Numbered from the stretch's first letter, positions 6,516-13,884 are shown. The stretch: 17,507 bases of DNA from JAYEJW01 sp034716535 (GCA_034716535.1 JAYEJW010000025.1:1-17507), one strand, 5' to 3'. Numbers and translations: made by a program. Notes: generated by a model not told the origin, from the sequence alone.

Positions 6516-7818
6516 TTTAATGCTGATGGGGCCGCTTTATGCGGCTGACCATCCGCCCTTCCAGGACCTGGTGGACGCGGCCGAGGAGGGCGCTGTCCTG
6601 GTCCCGGAGCCCGGCACCTATGCCGGGCCTGTCATTATCGACAAGCCCATGACTATCGACGGTCGCGGCCAGGTCACCATCGACGCCGGCGGCAAGGGTT
6701 CGGTGATCCTGTTGGATACCGATGGGGCGACCATCAAGAACCTGCATCTGACAAACTCCGGGGAGTCTCACAACGACATCGATTCCGGCGTGCAGGTGCG
6801 GGGCAGCTTCAATGTCGTCAAAGACAACCACATCGACAACTGCCTGTTCGGCATCGATTTGCAGCAGTCCGAGCACAACATCGTGCGGCGCAACCGCATC
6901 TCTTCCAAACCCTTCGATCTCGGGGTGCGGGGGGACGCCATCCGCCTTTGGTACAGCTTCCACAACGAGGTCACCGACAACATCATCCGCGACTCCCGCG
7001 ACACGGTGGTCTGGTATTCCAGGGACAACCTGATCGCCCGCAATGATGCCCGGCGCGGACGCTATTCCCTGCATTTCATGTATTCCCAGTACAACGACGT
7101 GGAGGAGAACTACTACGAGGACAACACGGTGGGTATCTTCCTGATGTACAGCGACGGGGTGGTGGTGAGAAACAACCACATCATCAATGCCGCCGGTCCC
7201 ACGGGTGTCGGTATCGGGTTCAAGGAGACCTCGGACGTCACCATCGAGGACAACCGGATTCTTTATTGCGCCACGGGACTCTACATCGACGTCTCTCCCT
7301 ATCAGCCGGATACGGTCAACCGGTTCACCAATAACCTGATCGCCTATAACGGCATCGGCATCCGTTGGTTGAACGATTGGACGGGCAACGTCTTCGAAGG
7401 GAACCGGTTCAAGGGCAACATCACCCAGGTGGTGGTGGAAGGCGCCAATACGGCCAAGCGCAACCGCTGGGATAGCAACTACTGGGACGATTACGAGGGT
7501 TTCGACCGCGACGGCAATGGGATCGGCGATACGCCCTATGAGCTGTACACCTATGCGGACCGGATCTGGATGGATGTGCCCCCCGCGCAGTTCTTCAAGG
7601 GCTCGCCCATGCTGGAGGTGCTCGACTTCCTCGAGCGGCTGGCCCCGTTCAGCGAGCCTGACCTTGTGCTGCGCGATACCCTGCCCTTGATGGCGGCCGG
7701 CCAGGAGCGGGTGTCCCCGCCCGCGAAATCAGACGACGCGTCAGAGATCGATGCGCCCGCCCCACCGGAAGCCCCCAGTGCGCTGGACTTGCTGAAGGAG
7801 TCCCTGGGGAGACCCTGA
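6472..7818 (+). CDS. nosD: NosD, periplasmic beta-helix protein for CuZ maturation
   Basis: NosD is a periplasmic right-handed beta-helix protein. With the NosF/NosY ABC transporter it supplies material (probably sulfur) for assembly of the CuZ centre. After the signal peptide come many CASH/PbH1-type repeats from about residue 30 to 345. Examples are the GPVIIDKPMTIDGRG start, NVVKDNHIDN, NDVEENYYEDN and the NRWDSNYWDDYEGFDRDGNGIGD segment typical of NosD. A proline-rich tail ends at residue 448. The start is uncertain. TTG at 6472 gives a complete signal peptide (KTWLDSLRSLCLCGLMLMGPLYA), while ATG at 6520 would leave only a short hydrophobic remnant. The TTG lies in the loop of an inverted repeat. 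nosB ends 40 bases upstream, so the two are probably co-transcribed. Confidence 0.95.
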   Translation: MKTWLDSLRSLCLCGLMLMGPLYAADHPPFQDLVDAAEEGAVLVPEPGTYAGPVIIDKPMTIDGRGQVTIDAGGKGSVILLDTDGATIKNLHLTNSGESHNDIDSGVQVRGSFNVVKDNHIDNCLFGIDLQQSEHNIVRRNRISSKPFDLGVRGDAIRLWYSFHNEVTDNIIRDSRDTVVWYSRDNLIARNDARRGRYSLHFMYSQYNDVEENYYEDNTVGIFLMYSDGVVVRNNHIINAAGPTGVGIGFKETSDVTIEDNRILYCATGLYIDVSPYQPDTVNRFTNNLIAYNGIGIRWLNDWTGNVFEGNRFKGNITQVVVEGANTAKRNRWDSNYWDDYEGFDRDGNGIGDTPYELYTYADRIWMDVPPAQFFKGSPMLEVLDFLERLAPFSEPDLVLRDTLPLMAAGQERVSPPAKSDDASEIDAPAPPEAPSALDLLKESLGRP

Positions 7819-7856
7819 ACCTGGCCCGGAGGAGCGGTTTTCACCGGCGAATGGTC

Positions 7857-8012
7857 TAAGGAAACACTGATGTATTCAGCGTTTTTGCGGCGCAGGGATG
7901 CGCCGCCATTTTCAGCCACGCCACGTGGCTGAAAATGAAGGCATCCGGAAACCGCGTTTTTCGGATGCCGTGCGCTGACCATGCCAGGATGGCATTAGTG
8001 AGCGCTTCCCTA
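7857..8012. mobile_element. MITE-like element with four hairpins between nosD and nosG
   Basis: The ends, 7857-7875 (TAAGGAAACACTGATGTAT) and 7994-8012, are imperfect terminal inverted repeats that match at 13 of 19 positions. Four consecutive hairpins lie inside. They are GCGGCGCA-GGGA-TGCGCCGC (7887-7906); a perfect 14-bp stem with a three-base loop (7907-7920/7924-7937); GGCATCCG/CGGATGCC extended by four pairs (7940-7951/7958-7969); and ATGCCA-GGA-TGGCAT (7981-7995). There is no coding sequence and no clear target-site duplication. The 156-bp length and structure suit a non-autonomous element or a REP/BIME-like block. It could also act as an mRNA stability or attenuation element inside the cluster. 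Confidence 0.6.
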
Positions 8013-8108
8013 ACTTAACGTGCTAGGCCCCGGGGGAGCCCCGATGGCTCACAAAGGCCGAGGAGCCAGGGTGCACGAAACGCCCCGTGCGGCATTGGGA
8101 TTTCTACC

Positions 8109-8987
8109 ATGAACGACAGCGTATCGAACAAGCCGAAGAAGAAACCGGTCTCACCCCGCCGCAGGGAGCAGAGCCGCCGCGAATTCCTGCGCAGCGCGGC
8201 CCTGTCCGCCGGCGTGGTCACCGCCTCTTTGCTTGGATTCCTGCCGGTGGTGCAGGGGAGCGCTCTGCGCCTGAGACCACCGGGCGCGCTGAAGACGCCC
8301 CTTGATGAGCAGCAGTTCCTGTCCTCCTGCATCAAGTGCGGTCAATGCGTACAGGTGTGTCCGGTGGAGGCCATCAAGCTGGCGGACCTGCTCGACGGCT
8401 TCGGCATGGGCACGCCCTATATCGACGCCCGGGCCCAGGCCTGTGATTTTTCCTGCGACGGTATCCAGTGCGTTCTCGCCTGCCCCACCGGGTCGCTCAC
8501 GCACGATCTGGATTATCCCGCCGATACACGCATGGGCTTCGCCCGTCTGGACAAGCCAAAGGCCTGCCTGGCTATGCAGGGCAAGGGGTTCAAGGGTCTC
8601 GCCCGGGGCCCGGACTACAAGGGCAAGCTGCGCTACGAGGATGTCGACCGCTGGACCCCTATCCCGGTCGCCGAGTACCCCTACGACCTGGAGATCTGCG
8701 ATCTTTGCGTACGCCAGTGCCCCATTGAGATCCGGATCGCCCAGTGTGCCTCGGAAGACGCGTCTTCCGAGGCCGTGAATACAGCCCGGGTCGCCCAGAA
8801 GGTCGGCCACGAGTGTCCCCCCAAGCATGCCATTCGTCTCGAGCCGGTGGACGGCGGTGCCGGCGCAAACGCCATGAGGCCGGTCGTGCTGGAGGGCTGC
8901 GTCGGCTGCGGAGTGTGCGAGATGATCTGCCCGGCGGAGCCCGTCGCCATCGTGGTGGATATCGACAAGACGACCGATACGGTGTGA
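8109..8987 (+). CDS. nosG: NosG, Tat-exported ferredoxin-type protein (NapG/MauM family)
   Basis: A 292-residue iron-sulfur protein with a twin-arginine signal (SRREFLR at residues 22-28, followed by a hydrophobic stretch). It should therefore be folded and exported with its clusters. Four Cys groups are visible: CIKCGQCVQVCP (from C74), CDFSCDGIQCVLACP, CDLCVRQCP and CVGCGVCEMICP. This is the four-[4Fe-4S] pattern of NapG. In clade II nos clusters, NosG and NosH are thought to form a quinol-oxidising complex that sends electrons to the periplasm, analogous to NapGH. The first nosH copy begins only 10 bases after the stop. The ATG at 8109 has no strong Shine-Dalgarno. The 96 bases before it (8013-8108) contain two small hairpins (TGGCTC/GAGCCA and GCACG/CGTGC). 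Confidence 0.9.
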   Translation: MNDSVSNKPKKKPVSPRRREQSRREFLRSAALSAGVVTASLLGFLPVVQGSALRLRPPGALKTPLDEQQFLSSCIKCGQCVQVCPVEAIKLADLLDGFGMGTPYIDARAQACDFSCDGIQCVLACPTGSLTHDLDYPADTRMGFARLDKPKACLAMQGKGFKGLARGPDYKGKLRYEDVDRWTPIPVAEYPYDLEICDLCVRQCPIEIRIAQCASEDASSEAVNTARVAQKVGHECPPKHAIRLEPVDGGAGANAMRPVVLEGCVGCGVCEMICPAEPVAIVVDIDKTTDTV

Positions 8988-8997
8988 GGTCGCTCCG

Positions 8998-9975
8998 ATG
9001 AGTTACTTTACCGAATCCCTGGCGCAACTGTTCGGGCGCGAGCCGAGGAGGCCGGCTGAGGAAGAGATCTCCCCCAAGGTGCGGGAGATTCACATCGAGA
9101 AGAGGGCGAACAAGATCACCCTGGCCGAGCTCGAGGCCGAACGGCAGGCACATCGGGCGGAAGGAGAGGCCTCGAAGTGGAAGAAGCGGCGCTGGGCGAC
9201 GCTGATCGCCGTCAACCTGCTCTTCGTGGCGTCCTACTATTTCGATGTCCAACTGCTGGAAGGGGCGTTGACCGCCTCGCGCTTCGTCGGTTTCCACATG
9301 GCGGACCTGAACGCCGCACTGCAGGTGATGCTCGCGTACAAGCATGTGGTGCTGAATCTGGTCATCGGCACAGTCACTGTCCTGGTGCTCTGGCTGCTGC
9401 TGGGCGGGCGGACCTTCTGCTCCTGGGTCTGCCCTTACCACCTCCTGTCCGAGTGGGCGGAGAAGATTCACCTCTGGCTGGTGTCGAAGGAGATCATCGA
9501 GGAGCATACTTTCCACCGTGGGGTCCGCACCATCTTCTACGTCGTCTTCGCTCTGTTGGCCCTGCTGACCGGCTACACGGTATTCGAGACCATCTCTCCC
9601 ACAGGCATCCTCAGCCGCGCCCTGATCTACGGTCCCGGTCTCGCCCTTCTCTGGGTTCTGGCGCTGCTGCTGTTCGAGGTCTTTGTGTCCCGTCGCGCCT
9701 GGTGCCGTTATGTCTGCCCCATCGGCATGACCTACGGGCTCGTCGGGTCCGTTTCACCGGTGCGGGTCGTCTATTCGCCGGAAAAATGTCTGTTTGGCGG
9801 CGACTGCCGCACCGTCTGCATGGTGCCCCACGTCCTGGATGCCACCATCATGGGACGAGCGAAGGACGAGTCTGTTCCCATCGGGGCGGACTGTACCCGC
9901 TGCGGGATGTGCGTGGACATCTGTCCGGCGTCGGCGCTGAAGTTCGAGGTCAAGGGGCTCAGCAAGGTCCTGTGA
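8998..9975 (+). CDS. nosH: NosH copy 1, NapH-type membrane Fe-S protein
   Basis: A 325-residue membrane protein with a cytoplasmic N-terminal region and four transmembrane helices (near 65-85, 115-137, 178-198 and 207-230). It has the paired FCSWVCP (C141, C145) and WCRYVCP (C236, C240) motifs of the NapH/NosR/RdxA family. The C-terminal ferredoxin domain has one complete set, CTRCGMCVDICP (C299, C302, C305, C309). A second set is incomplete: C264, C270 and C274 are present, while G267 and M275 stand where a full motif has Cys and Pro. It probably oxidises quinol together with NosG. GAGGT lies seven bases before the ATG. The gene is followed after 58 bases by a close paralogue of exactly the same length. 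Confidence 0.88.
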   Translation: MSYFTESLAQLFGREPRRPAEEEISPKVREIHIEKRANKITLAELEAERQAHRAEGEASKWKKRRWATLIAVNLLFVASYYFDVQLLEGALTASRFVGFHMADLNAALQVMLAYKHVVLNLVIGTVTVLVLWLLLGGRTFCSWVCPYHLLSEWAEKIHLWLVSKEIIEEHTFHRGVRTIFYVVFALLALLTGYTVFETISPTGILSRALIYGPGLALLWVLALLLFEVFVSRRAWCRYVCPIGMTYGLVGSVSPVRVVYSPEKCLFGGDCRTVCMVPHVLDATIMGRAKDESVPIGADCTRCGMCVDICPASALKFEVKGLSKVL

Positions 9976-10033
9976 TGCCCCGCCACGGACAAAGCGCAGA
10001 ATCGAGTCGCCGCTTCCAGGTTGAAGCCGTCTC

Positions 10034-11011
10034 ATGAGCTATGTCACCGAATCCCTGGCCCAATTGTTCGGGCGTGCGCCCAGCAAGCCGGCCAAGGAGC
10101 AGCTCGCGCCCGAGGTGCAGCTGATCTACACGGAAAAGCGCAAGCATCGATTGACCAAGGCGAAGCTGCTGGCAGTAAGGGACGAGCACAGCAAGTTCGG
10201 CTGCTGCACCAAGTGGAAGCGCCGCCGCTGGGCGACCCTGATCGCCGTGAACCTGCTGTTCGTCGTCTCCTTTCTTCTGGATGTACAGATTCTGGAGGGG
10301 GCGCTGACCGCCTCGCGCTTCGTGGGCTTCCACATGGCGGATCTCAACGCCGCGCTTCAGGTCTTTCTGGCCTACAAACAGGTGGTGCTGAACCTGATGA
10401 TCGGCACCCTGACGGTATTGATTCTCTGGATTCTGCTGGGCGGTAGGACCTTCTGCTCCTGGGTCTGCCCCTACCATCTGGTCGCGGAGTGGGCGGAGTA
10501 CCTGCACCTGTGGCTGGTGAAGAAAAAGGTCGTGAAGAACCGCACCTTCCACCGGGGCGTGCGTACAGTCTTCTATGTGGTCTTCGCCCTGCTGGCCTTG
10601 CTCACCGGTTACACGGTGTTCGAGACCATTTCCCCGACCGGCATTCTCAGCCGCGCCCTGATCTATGGCCCGGGTATCGCGCTGCTCTGGGTGTTGGCGC
10701 TGTTGCTGTTCGAGGTATTCGTCTCCCGGCGTGCCTGGTGCCGCTACGTCTGTCCCATCGGCATGACCTACGGCATCGTGGGGGTCATTTCCCCTCTGCG
10801 GGTCCAGTACAATGTGAAGGACTGCCACCACGAGGGCGATTGCCGCAATGTCTGCGAAGTTCCCCACGTGCTGAGCATGACCATCCGCGGACGATCTCCC
10901 AACGTGGACGTCGATGTGGGGGCGGACTGCACGCGCTGCGGAATGTGTGTGGACATCTGTCCCACCGGCTCGCTGAAATTTACGATCAAGGGGTTAGATA
11001 AGGTCTTGTAG
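10034..11011 (+). CDS. nosH: NosH copy 2, tandem paralogue of the preceding gene
   Basis: This is also 325 residues and aligns to copy 1 without any gap. I count about 241 identical positions (74%) by hand. The four helices and both CxxxCP motifs (C141/C145 and C236/C240) are almost unchanged. The N-terminal 17-60 region, a loop at 161-170 and the segment around the incomplete Fe-S motif differ. This copy has an extra Cys pair, C57-C58 (FGCCTK), and a CHHEGDC motif (C264, H265, H266, C270) in place of CLFGGDC. The complete cluster motif CTRCGMCVDICP is kept. At the DNA level most codon differences are silent, so both copies have been under protein-level selection. The two could be partners in a heterodimer or be used with different donors; the sequence does not decide. 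Confidence 0.86.
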   Translation: MSYVTESLAQLFGRAPSKPAKEQLAPEVQLIYTEKRKHRLTKAKLLAVRDEHSKFGCCTKWKRRRWATLIAVNLLFVVSFLLDVQILEGALTASRFVGFHMADLNAALQVFLAYKQVVLNLMIGTLTVLILWILLGGRTFCSWVCPYHLVAEWAEYLHLWLVKKKVVKNRTFHRGVRTVFYVVFALLALLTGYTVFETISPTGILSRALIYGPGIALLWVLALLLFEVFVSRRAWCRYVCPIGMTYGIVGVISPLRVQYNVKDCHHEGDCRNVCEVPHVLSMTIRGRSPNVDVDVGADCTRCGMCVDICPTGSLKFTIKGLDKVL

Positions 11012-11222
11012 GCACAAGTGGGCGGTGGTCAGTTTGCAGTTGTCAGGGGGTAGGTAGATGAGGGAAATTCGAGGTGCCTGTTTCGCGCTCCCTTCAGCTA
11101 CACGTAATCTAGACCACAAAAACAGCATAAGCCAAAAATTACGTTGGTAGGCGGAGAGTTATAGAGTTCTATGCGCATGCTCTCTCGCCACCTGCACCAG
11201 ATCCCCTACGCCCGGTTTACTT
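11012..11222 (+). other. Structured, AT-richer intergenic region before nosF
   Basis: These 211 bases hold no supported gene. They include a loose direct repeat (GTCAG-N6-GTTGTCAG, near 11027-11045). A seven-base inverted repeat ACGTAAT/ATTACGT (11102-11108 and 11138-11144) encloses an A-rich stretch. A nested hairpin (GGCGGAGAG at 11150-11158 with CTCTCTCGCC at 11180-11189, inner ATAG/CTAT) lies just before nosF. No FNR-type site is seen. The region could hold a separate promoter for nosF-nosL-cytochrome-nosY or be a scar of an insertion. Confidence 0.4.
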
Positions 11223-12110
11223 ATGATCCGATTCGAAAATCTTACCAAGCGCTTCCGCCGCCAGCCGGTCCTCAAGGACGTGAGCCTGACCATTGACCGT
11301 GGGCATCGCGTAGCCCTGGTGGGCTCAAACGGCGCCGGTAAGACCACGCTGATCCGCTGCTTGTTGGGGGAGTACACCTGTGAGGGCCAGGTCCGGGTGG
11401 ACGATCTGGACCCGCGCGAGCGTCGCCGCGAGGTCCTCTCGAAGGTGGGCTTCGTGCCTCAACTGCCGCCCCCGTTGCGTATGCCCGTGGGTCAGCTGAT
11501 CCGTTTTGCCGCCAGCCTGTGCGCGGCCGATCCGAAGCGTATGGAGCAGGTGGCCCATCGGCTCGGCCTGGACGCGGCGCAATTCCGCCATCAGCCCTTC
11601 GTCAAGCTCTCCGGCGGCCAGAAGCAGAAGCTCCTGATCGCCATCGCCCTGGGCCGGGACAGCGAGTTGCTTGTGATGGACGAGCCCGCGGCGAACCTGG
11701 ATCCGGACGCCCGCCACATCTTCTTCGGCCTGCTGGCGGAGAAACGGGAGAGCGCCGCCATGCTCATCTCCAGTCATCGGCTCGACGAGGTGGCGCCTCT
11801 GGTGAATCGGGTGATCGAGCTCGATCAGGGCGAGGTGGTGCTGGACGACCGGGTGGCGGACCTGGTGGAGCTCACCAGCCGGCTGCATTGTCGGATCGGG
11901 CTCATCCGTCCGGAGGATGCCTTCGCCAAGGCGATCCGCGGCTGGGGGTTCAGCTCGCGGGATCAGGGCCTGACCTGGGAAGGCTTCGTGTCCGGTCCGG
12001 ACCGCCTACGTTTTCTCGGGGTCCTGTCGCGCTACGCGGCCCTGCTGGCGCATATCCGGCTGGACGAGTCCGAGAAGGAGGCGGTGTTGAACGATGTCGC
12101 CAATGCATAG
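11223..12110 (+). CDS. nosF: NosF, ABC transporter ATP-binding protein
   Basis: A 295-residue cytoplasmic ATPase that powers the NosDFY system for CuZ assembly. All motifs are in place: Walker A GSNGAGKTT (residues 34-42), the Q-loop in FVPQ, the signature LSGGQ (129-133), Walker B LLVMDEP with D153 and E154, a D-loop AANLDPD and the switch His in SSHRLDE. A C-terminal extension after about residue 215 is usual for NosF/CcmA-like ATPases. No clear Shine-Dalgarno precedes the ATG. The end overlaps the start of nosL by 17 bases. The permease gene nosY is not next to it; nosL and a cytochrome gene lie between. Confidence 0.93.
   Translation: MIRFENLTKRFRRQPVLKDVSLTIDRGHRVALVGSNGAGKTTLIRCLLGEYTCEGQVRVDDLDPRERRREVLSKVGFVPQLPPPLRMPVGQLIRFAASLCAADPKRMEQVAHRLGLDAAQFRHQPFVKLSGGQKQKLLIAIALGRDSELLVMDEPAANLDPDARHIFFGLLAEKRESAAMLISSHRLDEVAPLVNRVIELDQGEVVLDDRVADLVELTSRLHCRIGLIRPEDAFAKAIRGWGFSSRDQGLTWEGFVSGPDRLRFLGVLSRYAALLAHIRLDESEKEAVLNDVANA
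12075..12081 (+). promoter_or_regulatory. Ribosome-binding site of nosL inside the nosF end
   Basis: AAGGAGG lies 12 bases before the ATG at 12094 and within nosF coding sequence. It supports that start over the in-frame ATG at 12103 and suggests translational coupling of nosF and nosL. Confidence 0.6.
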
Positions 12111-12639
12111 GTCGTTGGCCATCGTCGCGCTGTTCCTGTCCTGGGGGCTAACTGGTTGTGAGTGGGATCCGGGTACGGGGCCAGTGGATGTCAAGTGGGA
12201 CCGCAAGACCTGCGAGCGCTGCCGTATGGTGCTCAGTGACCGCAAACACTCGGCCGAGGTGCGGGTCAAACCGACGGACGGGAAATCGAAGGTGCTCTTC
12301 TTCGATGACATCGGCTGTGCCGTCATCTGGCTGGAGGACAAGCCGTTCAGGGAAGACGCCTCCACGGAGATCTGGGTCACCGACTGGCGCAACGGCGAAT
12401 GGATCGATGCGCGAGCGGCGACCTATCTGCCGGGCCAGGTGACACCCATGGAATACGGACTCGGAGCCCAGCCGGAACCTGCGCAGGGCGGGTTGGACTA
12501 TGCGCAGGCCAAGGCCCACATTTTCGACGTAGAGCGCCGCTTCAACGTTCACGGCGCCCATCTTGAGCAGACAGCGGCGGAGCGTGAAGAGACGGGCGCC
12601 CCCAGGGAAGAAAAGGGGCCGAAGTCCGGCCAAGAGTGA
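12094..12639 (+). CDS. nosL: NosL, copper-binding lipoprotein
   Basis: NosL is an outer- or inner-membrane-anchored Cu(I) chaperone that delivers copper for CuZ. The 181-residue product has a short hydrophobic signal ending in the lipobox LTGC (Cys22). It then has the metal-binding CERCRM motif (C40, C43, M45) and the conserved FFDDIGC segment. The middle (EIWVTDWRNGEWIDARAATYLPG) matches the family. The last 30 or so residues are a charged, probably disordered tail. The gene overlaps nosF by 17 bases and is 16 bases from the next cytochrome gene, so all are in one operon. Confidence 0.92.
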   Translation: MSPMHRSLAIVALFLSWGLTGCEWDPGTGPVDVKWDRKTCERCRMVLSDRKHSAEVRVKPTDGKSKVLFFDDIGCAVIWLEDKPFREDASTEIWVTDWRNGEWIDARAATYLPGQVTPMEYGLGAQPEPAQGGLDYAQAKAHIFDVERRFNVHGAHLEQTAAEREETGAPREEKGPKSGQE

Positions 12640-12655
12640 CTACAGAAGAGGAACG

Positions 12656-13039
12656 ATGAAGATGAACAAGAGAGCGACGGCATATCTCCTGATGATTGCG
12701 GGACTCGCGAGCTTCGGACGGGTCCTTGCCGATACAGAAAAGGAACAGTCTATCGACAGGGGTGCGGGTCACTTCAGGATCTTCTGTACCAACTGTCACG
12801 GCGTCAACGCCGACGGCAAGGGGCCGTTGGTGAAGCTCCTGAAGGTCGAACCAACGGACCTGACGATATTGAGGCAGACCGGAGGCGGAGAGTCCGTTAC
12901 CGAGCGGGTATTGAAGGCGGTCTCCGGCCGGCACGAGGTGGGCGAGGGACAAGAGCAGAAGATGCCCGTCTTCAGCGACAATCTGGAGGTCAGCACGGTA
13001 TACGAGATCGCGGAGTACCTGGAATCGATTCAGAAATAG
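12656..13039 (+). CDS. Monoheme cytochrome c between nosL and nosY
   Basis: The frame is open upstream from 12563, inside nosL. The first plausible start is ATG 12656 (or 12662), because AGAGG (12647-12651) precedes it and the protein then begins with a signal peptide (KMNKRATAYLLMIAGLASFGRVLA). The 127-residue product has one heme site, CTNCH, at residues 44-48, followed by GVNADGKGP as in class I cytochromes. M103 (KMPVFS) is the likely sixth ligand. It is comparable to the NosC cytochromes of epsilonproteobacterial nos clusters and should be periplasmic. It may pass electrons to NosZ or supply reductant during maturation. Its place between the two halves of the ABC transporter is unusual. 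Confidence 0.87.
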   Translation: MKMNKRATAYLLMIAGLASFGRVLADTEKEQSIDRGAGHFRIFCTNCHGVNADGKGPLVKLLKVEPTDLTILRQTGGGESVTERVLKAVSGRHEVGEGQEQKMPVFSDNLEVSTVYEIAEYLESIQK

Positions 13040-13054
13040 GCGTCGGCCGCATAC

Positions 13055-13882
13055 ATGAAACACCTCTGGCTGACGGCCTTCGCCGACATCATCGAATCCC
13101 TCCGGGCCAAGTGGTTCCTGGTCTACACGATGGTCTTCGGCGGCCTGATCGTGCTCTTGTTCCTGTTCGGGATCACCGAGTCCCGCATCATGGGCTTCAC
13201 CGGGCTGTCGCGCCTGCTGGTGACCTACATCCAGCTGTCGATGGCCATACTTCCGGTCTTCGTCCTGATCACGACCGTGCGTTCGGTCGCCGGGGACCGG
13301 GAGGCCGGGGTGTTCGAGTATCTGCTCGCCCTGCCCATCGGTCTCGGTTCCTGGTTTTGGGGCAAGCTCCTCGGGCGTTTTGCCGTCGTATTCCTGCCGG
13401 TCGTGGTGGCCATGGTCGGCGGTGTCCTCTGGGGTGCACTGCGGGGGGCGGAGGTGCCCTGGACCCTGCTCGGCTACTACACGGCCCTGCTGATGGCGCT
13501 GGCCTGGTGCTTTCTCGGCATCGGGATGCTGATCTCGACAATCGCGCGCAGCGCGGACGTCGCTCAGGGAGCCGCCTTCGTCATCTGGCTCACGCTCCTG
13601 TTGTTCCTGGACCTCATTCTGCTCGGCATCATGATCCGCGAGCACTTCCCGCCGGAGACCGCCGTGGCGATCGCGCTGGCAAATCCGATGCAGGTCTTCC
13701 GCACCGCGGCCATGATGCTGTTCGACCAACAACTGGTGCTGCTCGGTCCCTCCGCCTACGTCATTCTCGACGCCTTCGGCACGGGGGGATACATCGCCTA
13801 CGCCCTGATCTATCCGGTCGCCATTGGTACGCTCTGCGCCTGGCTCGGCTACCGCTGGTTCCGCCGCAGCGACCTGCCCTGA
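13055..13882 (+). CDS. nosY: NosY, ABC transporter permease
   Basis: A 275-residue ABC-2-type membrane protein with six predicted helices (about 22-42, 57-76, 106-128, 138-160, 170-192 and 250-268). It has the conserved cytoplasmic segment RSVAGDREAGVFEYLLALP after helix 2. NosY pairs with NosF and contacts NosD in the periplasm to support CuZ assembly. It starts 15 bases after the cytochrome stop and is the last nos gene. No obvious terminator follows. The next 100 bases carry fragments of a toxin-antitoxin pair. Confidence 0.93.
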   Translation: MKHLWLTAFADIIESLRAKWFLVYTMVFGGLIVLLFLFGITESRIMGFTGLSRLLVTYIQLSMAILPVFVLITTVRSVAGDREAGVFEYLLALPIGLGSWFWGKLLGRFAVVFLPVVVAMVGGVLWGALRGAEVPWTLLGYYTALLMALAWCFLGIGMLISTIARSADVAQGAAFVIWLTLLLFLDLILLGIMIREHFPPETAVAIALANPMQVFRTAAMMLFDQQLVLLGPSAYVILDAFGTGGYIAYALIYPVAIGTLCAWLGYRWFRRSDLP

Positions 13883-13884
13883 CC

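Noticed and set aside
7885..8012. CRISPR-like array from the series of short palindromes
   Set aside because: The four stems have different sequences and there are no direct repeats with regular spacers.
8151..10867. Long minus-strand frames opposite nosG and both nosH genes (285 and 302 codons)
   Set aside because: They resemble each other only because they are the complements of the two paralogues. No start signal or family motif supports them.
8998..11011. The two NosH genes as NosR
   Set aside because: They share the CxxxCP membrane motifs and ferredoxin tail of NosR, but they lack its large periplasmic flavin-binding domain and are less than half its length.
12563..12655. Upstream extension of the second monoheme cytochrome into nosL
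   Set aside because: The extension is basic, overlaps nosL and would bury the signal peptide. A ribosome-binding site precedes ATG 12656.
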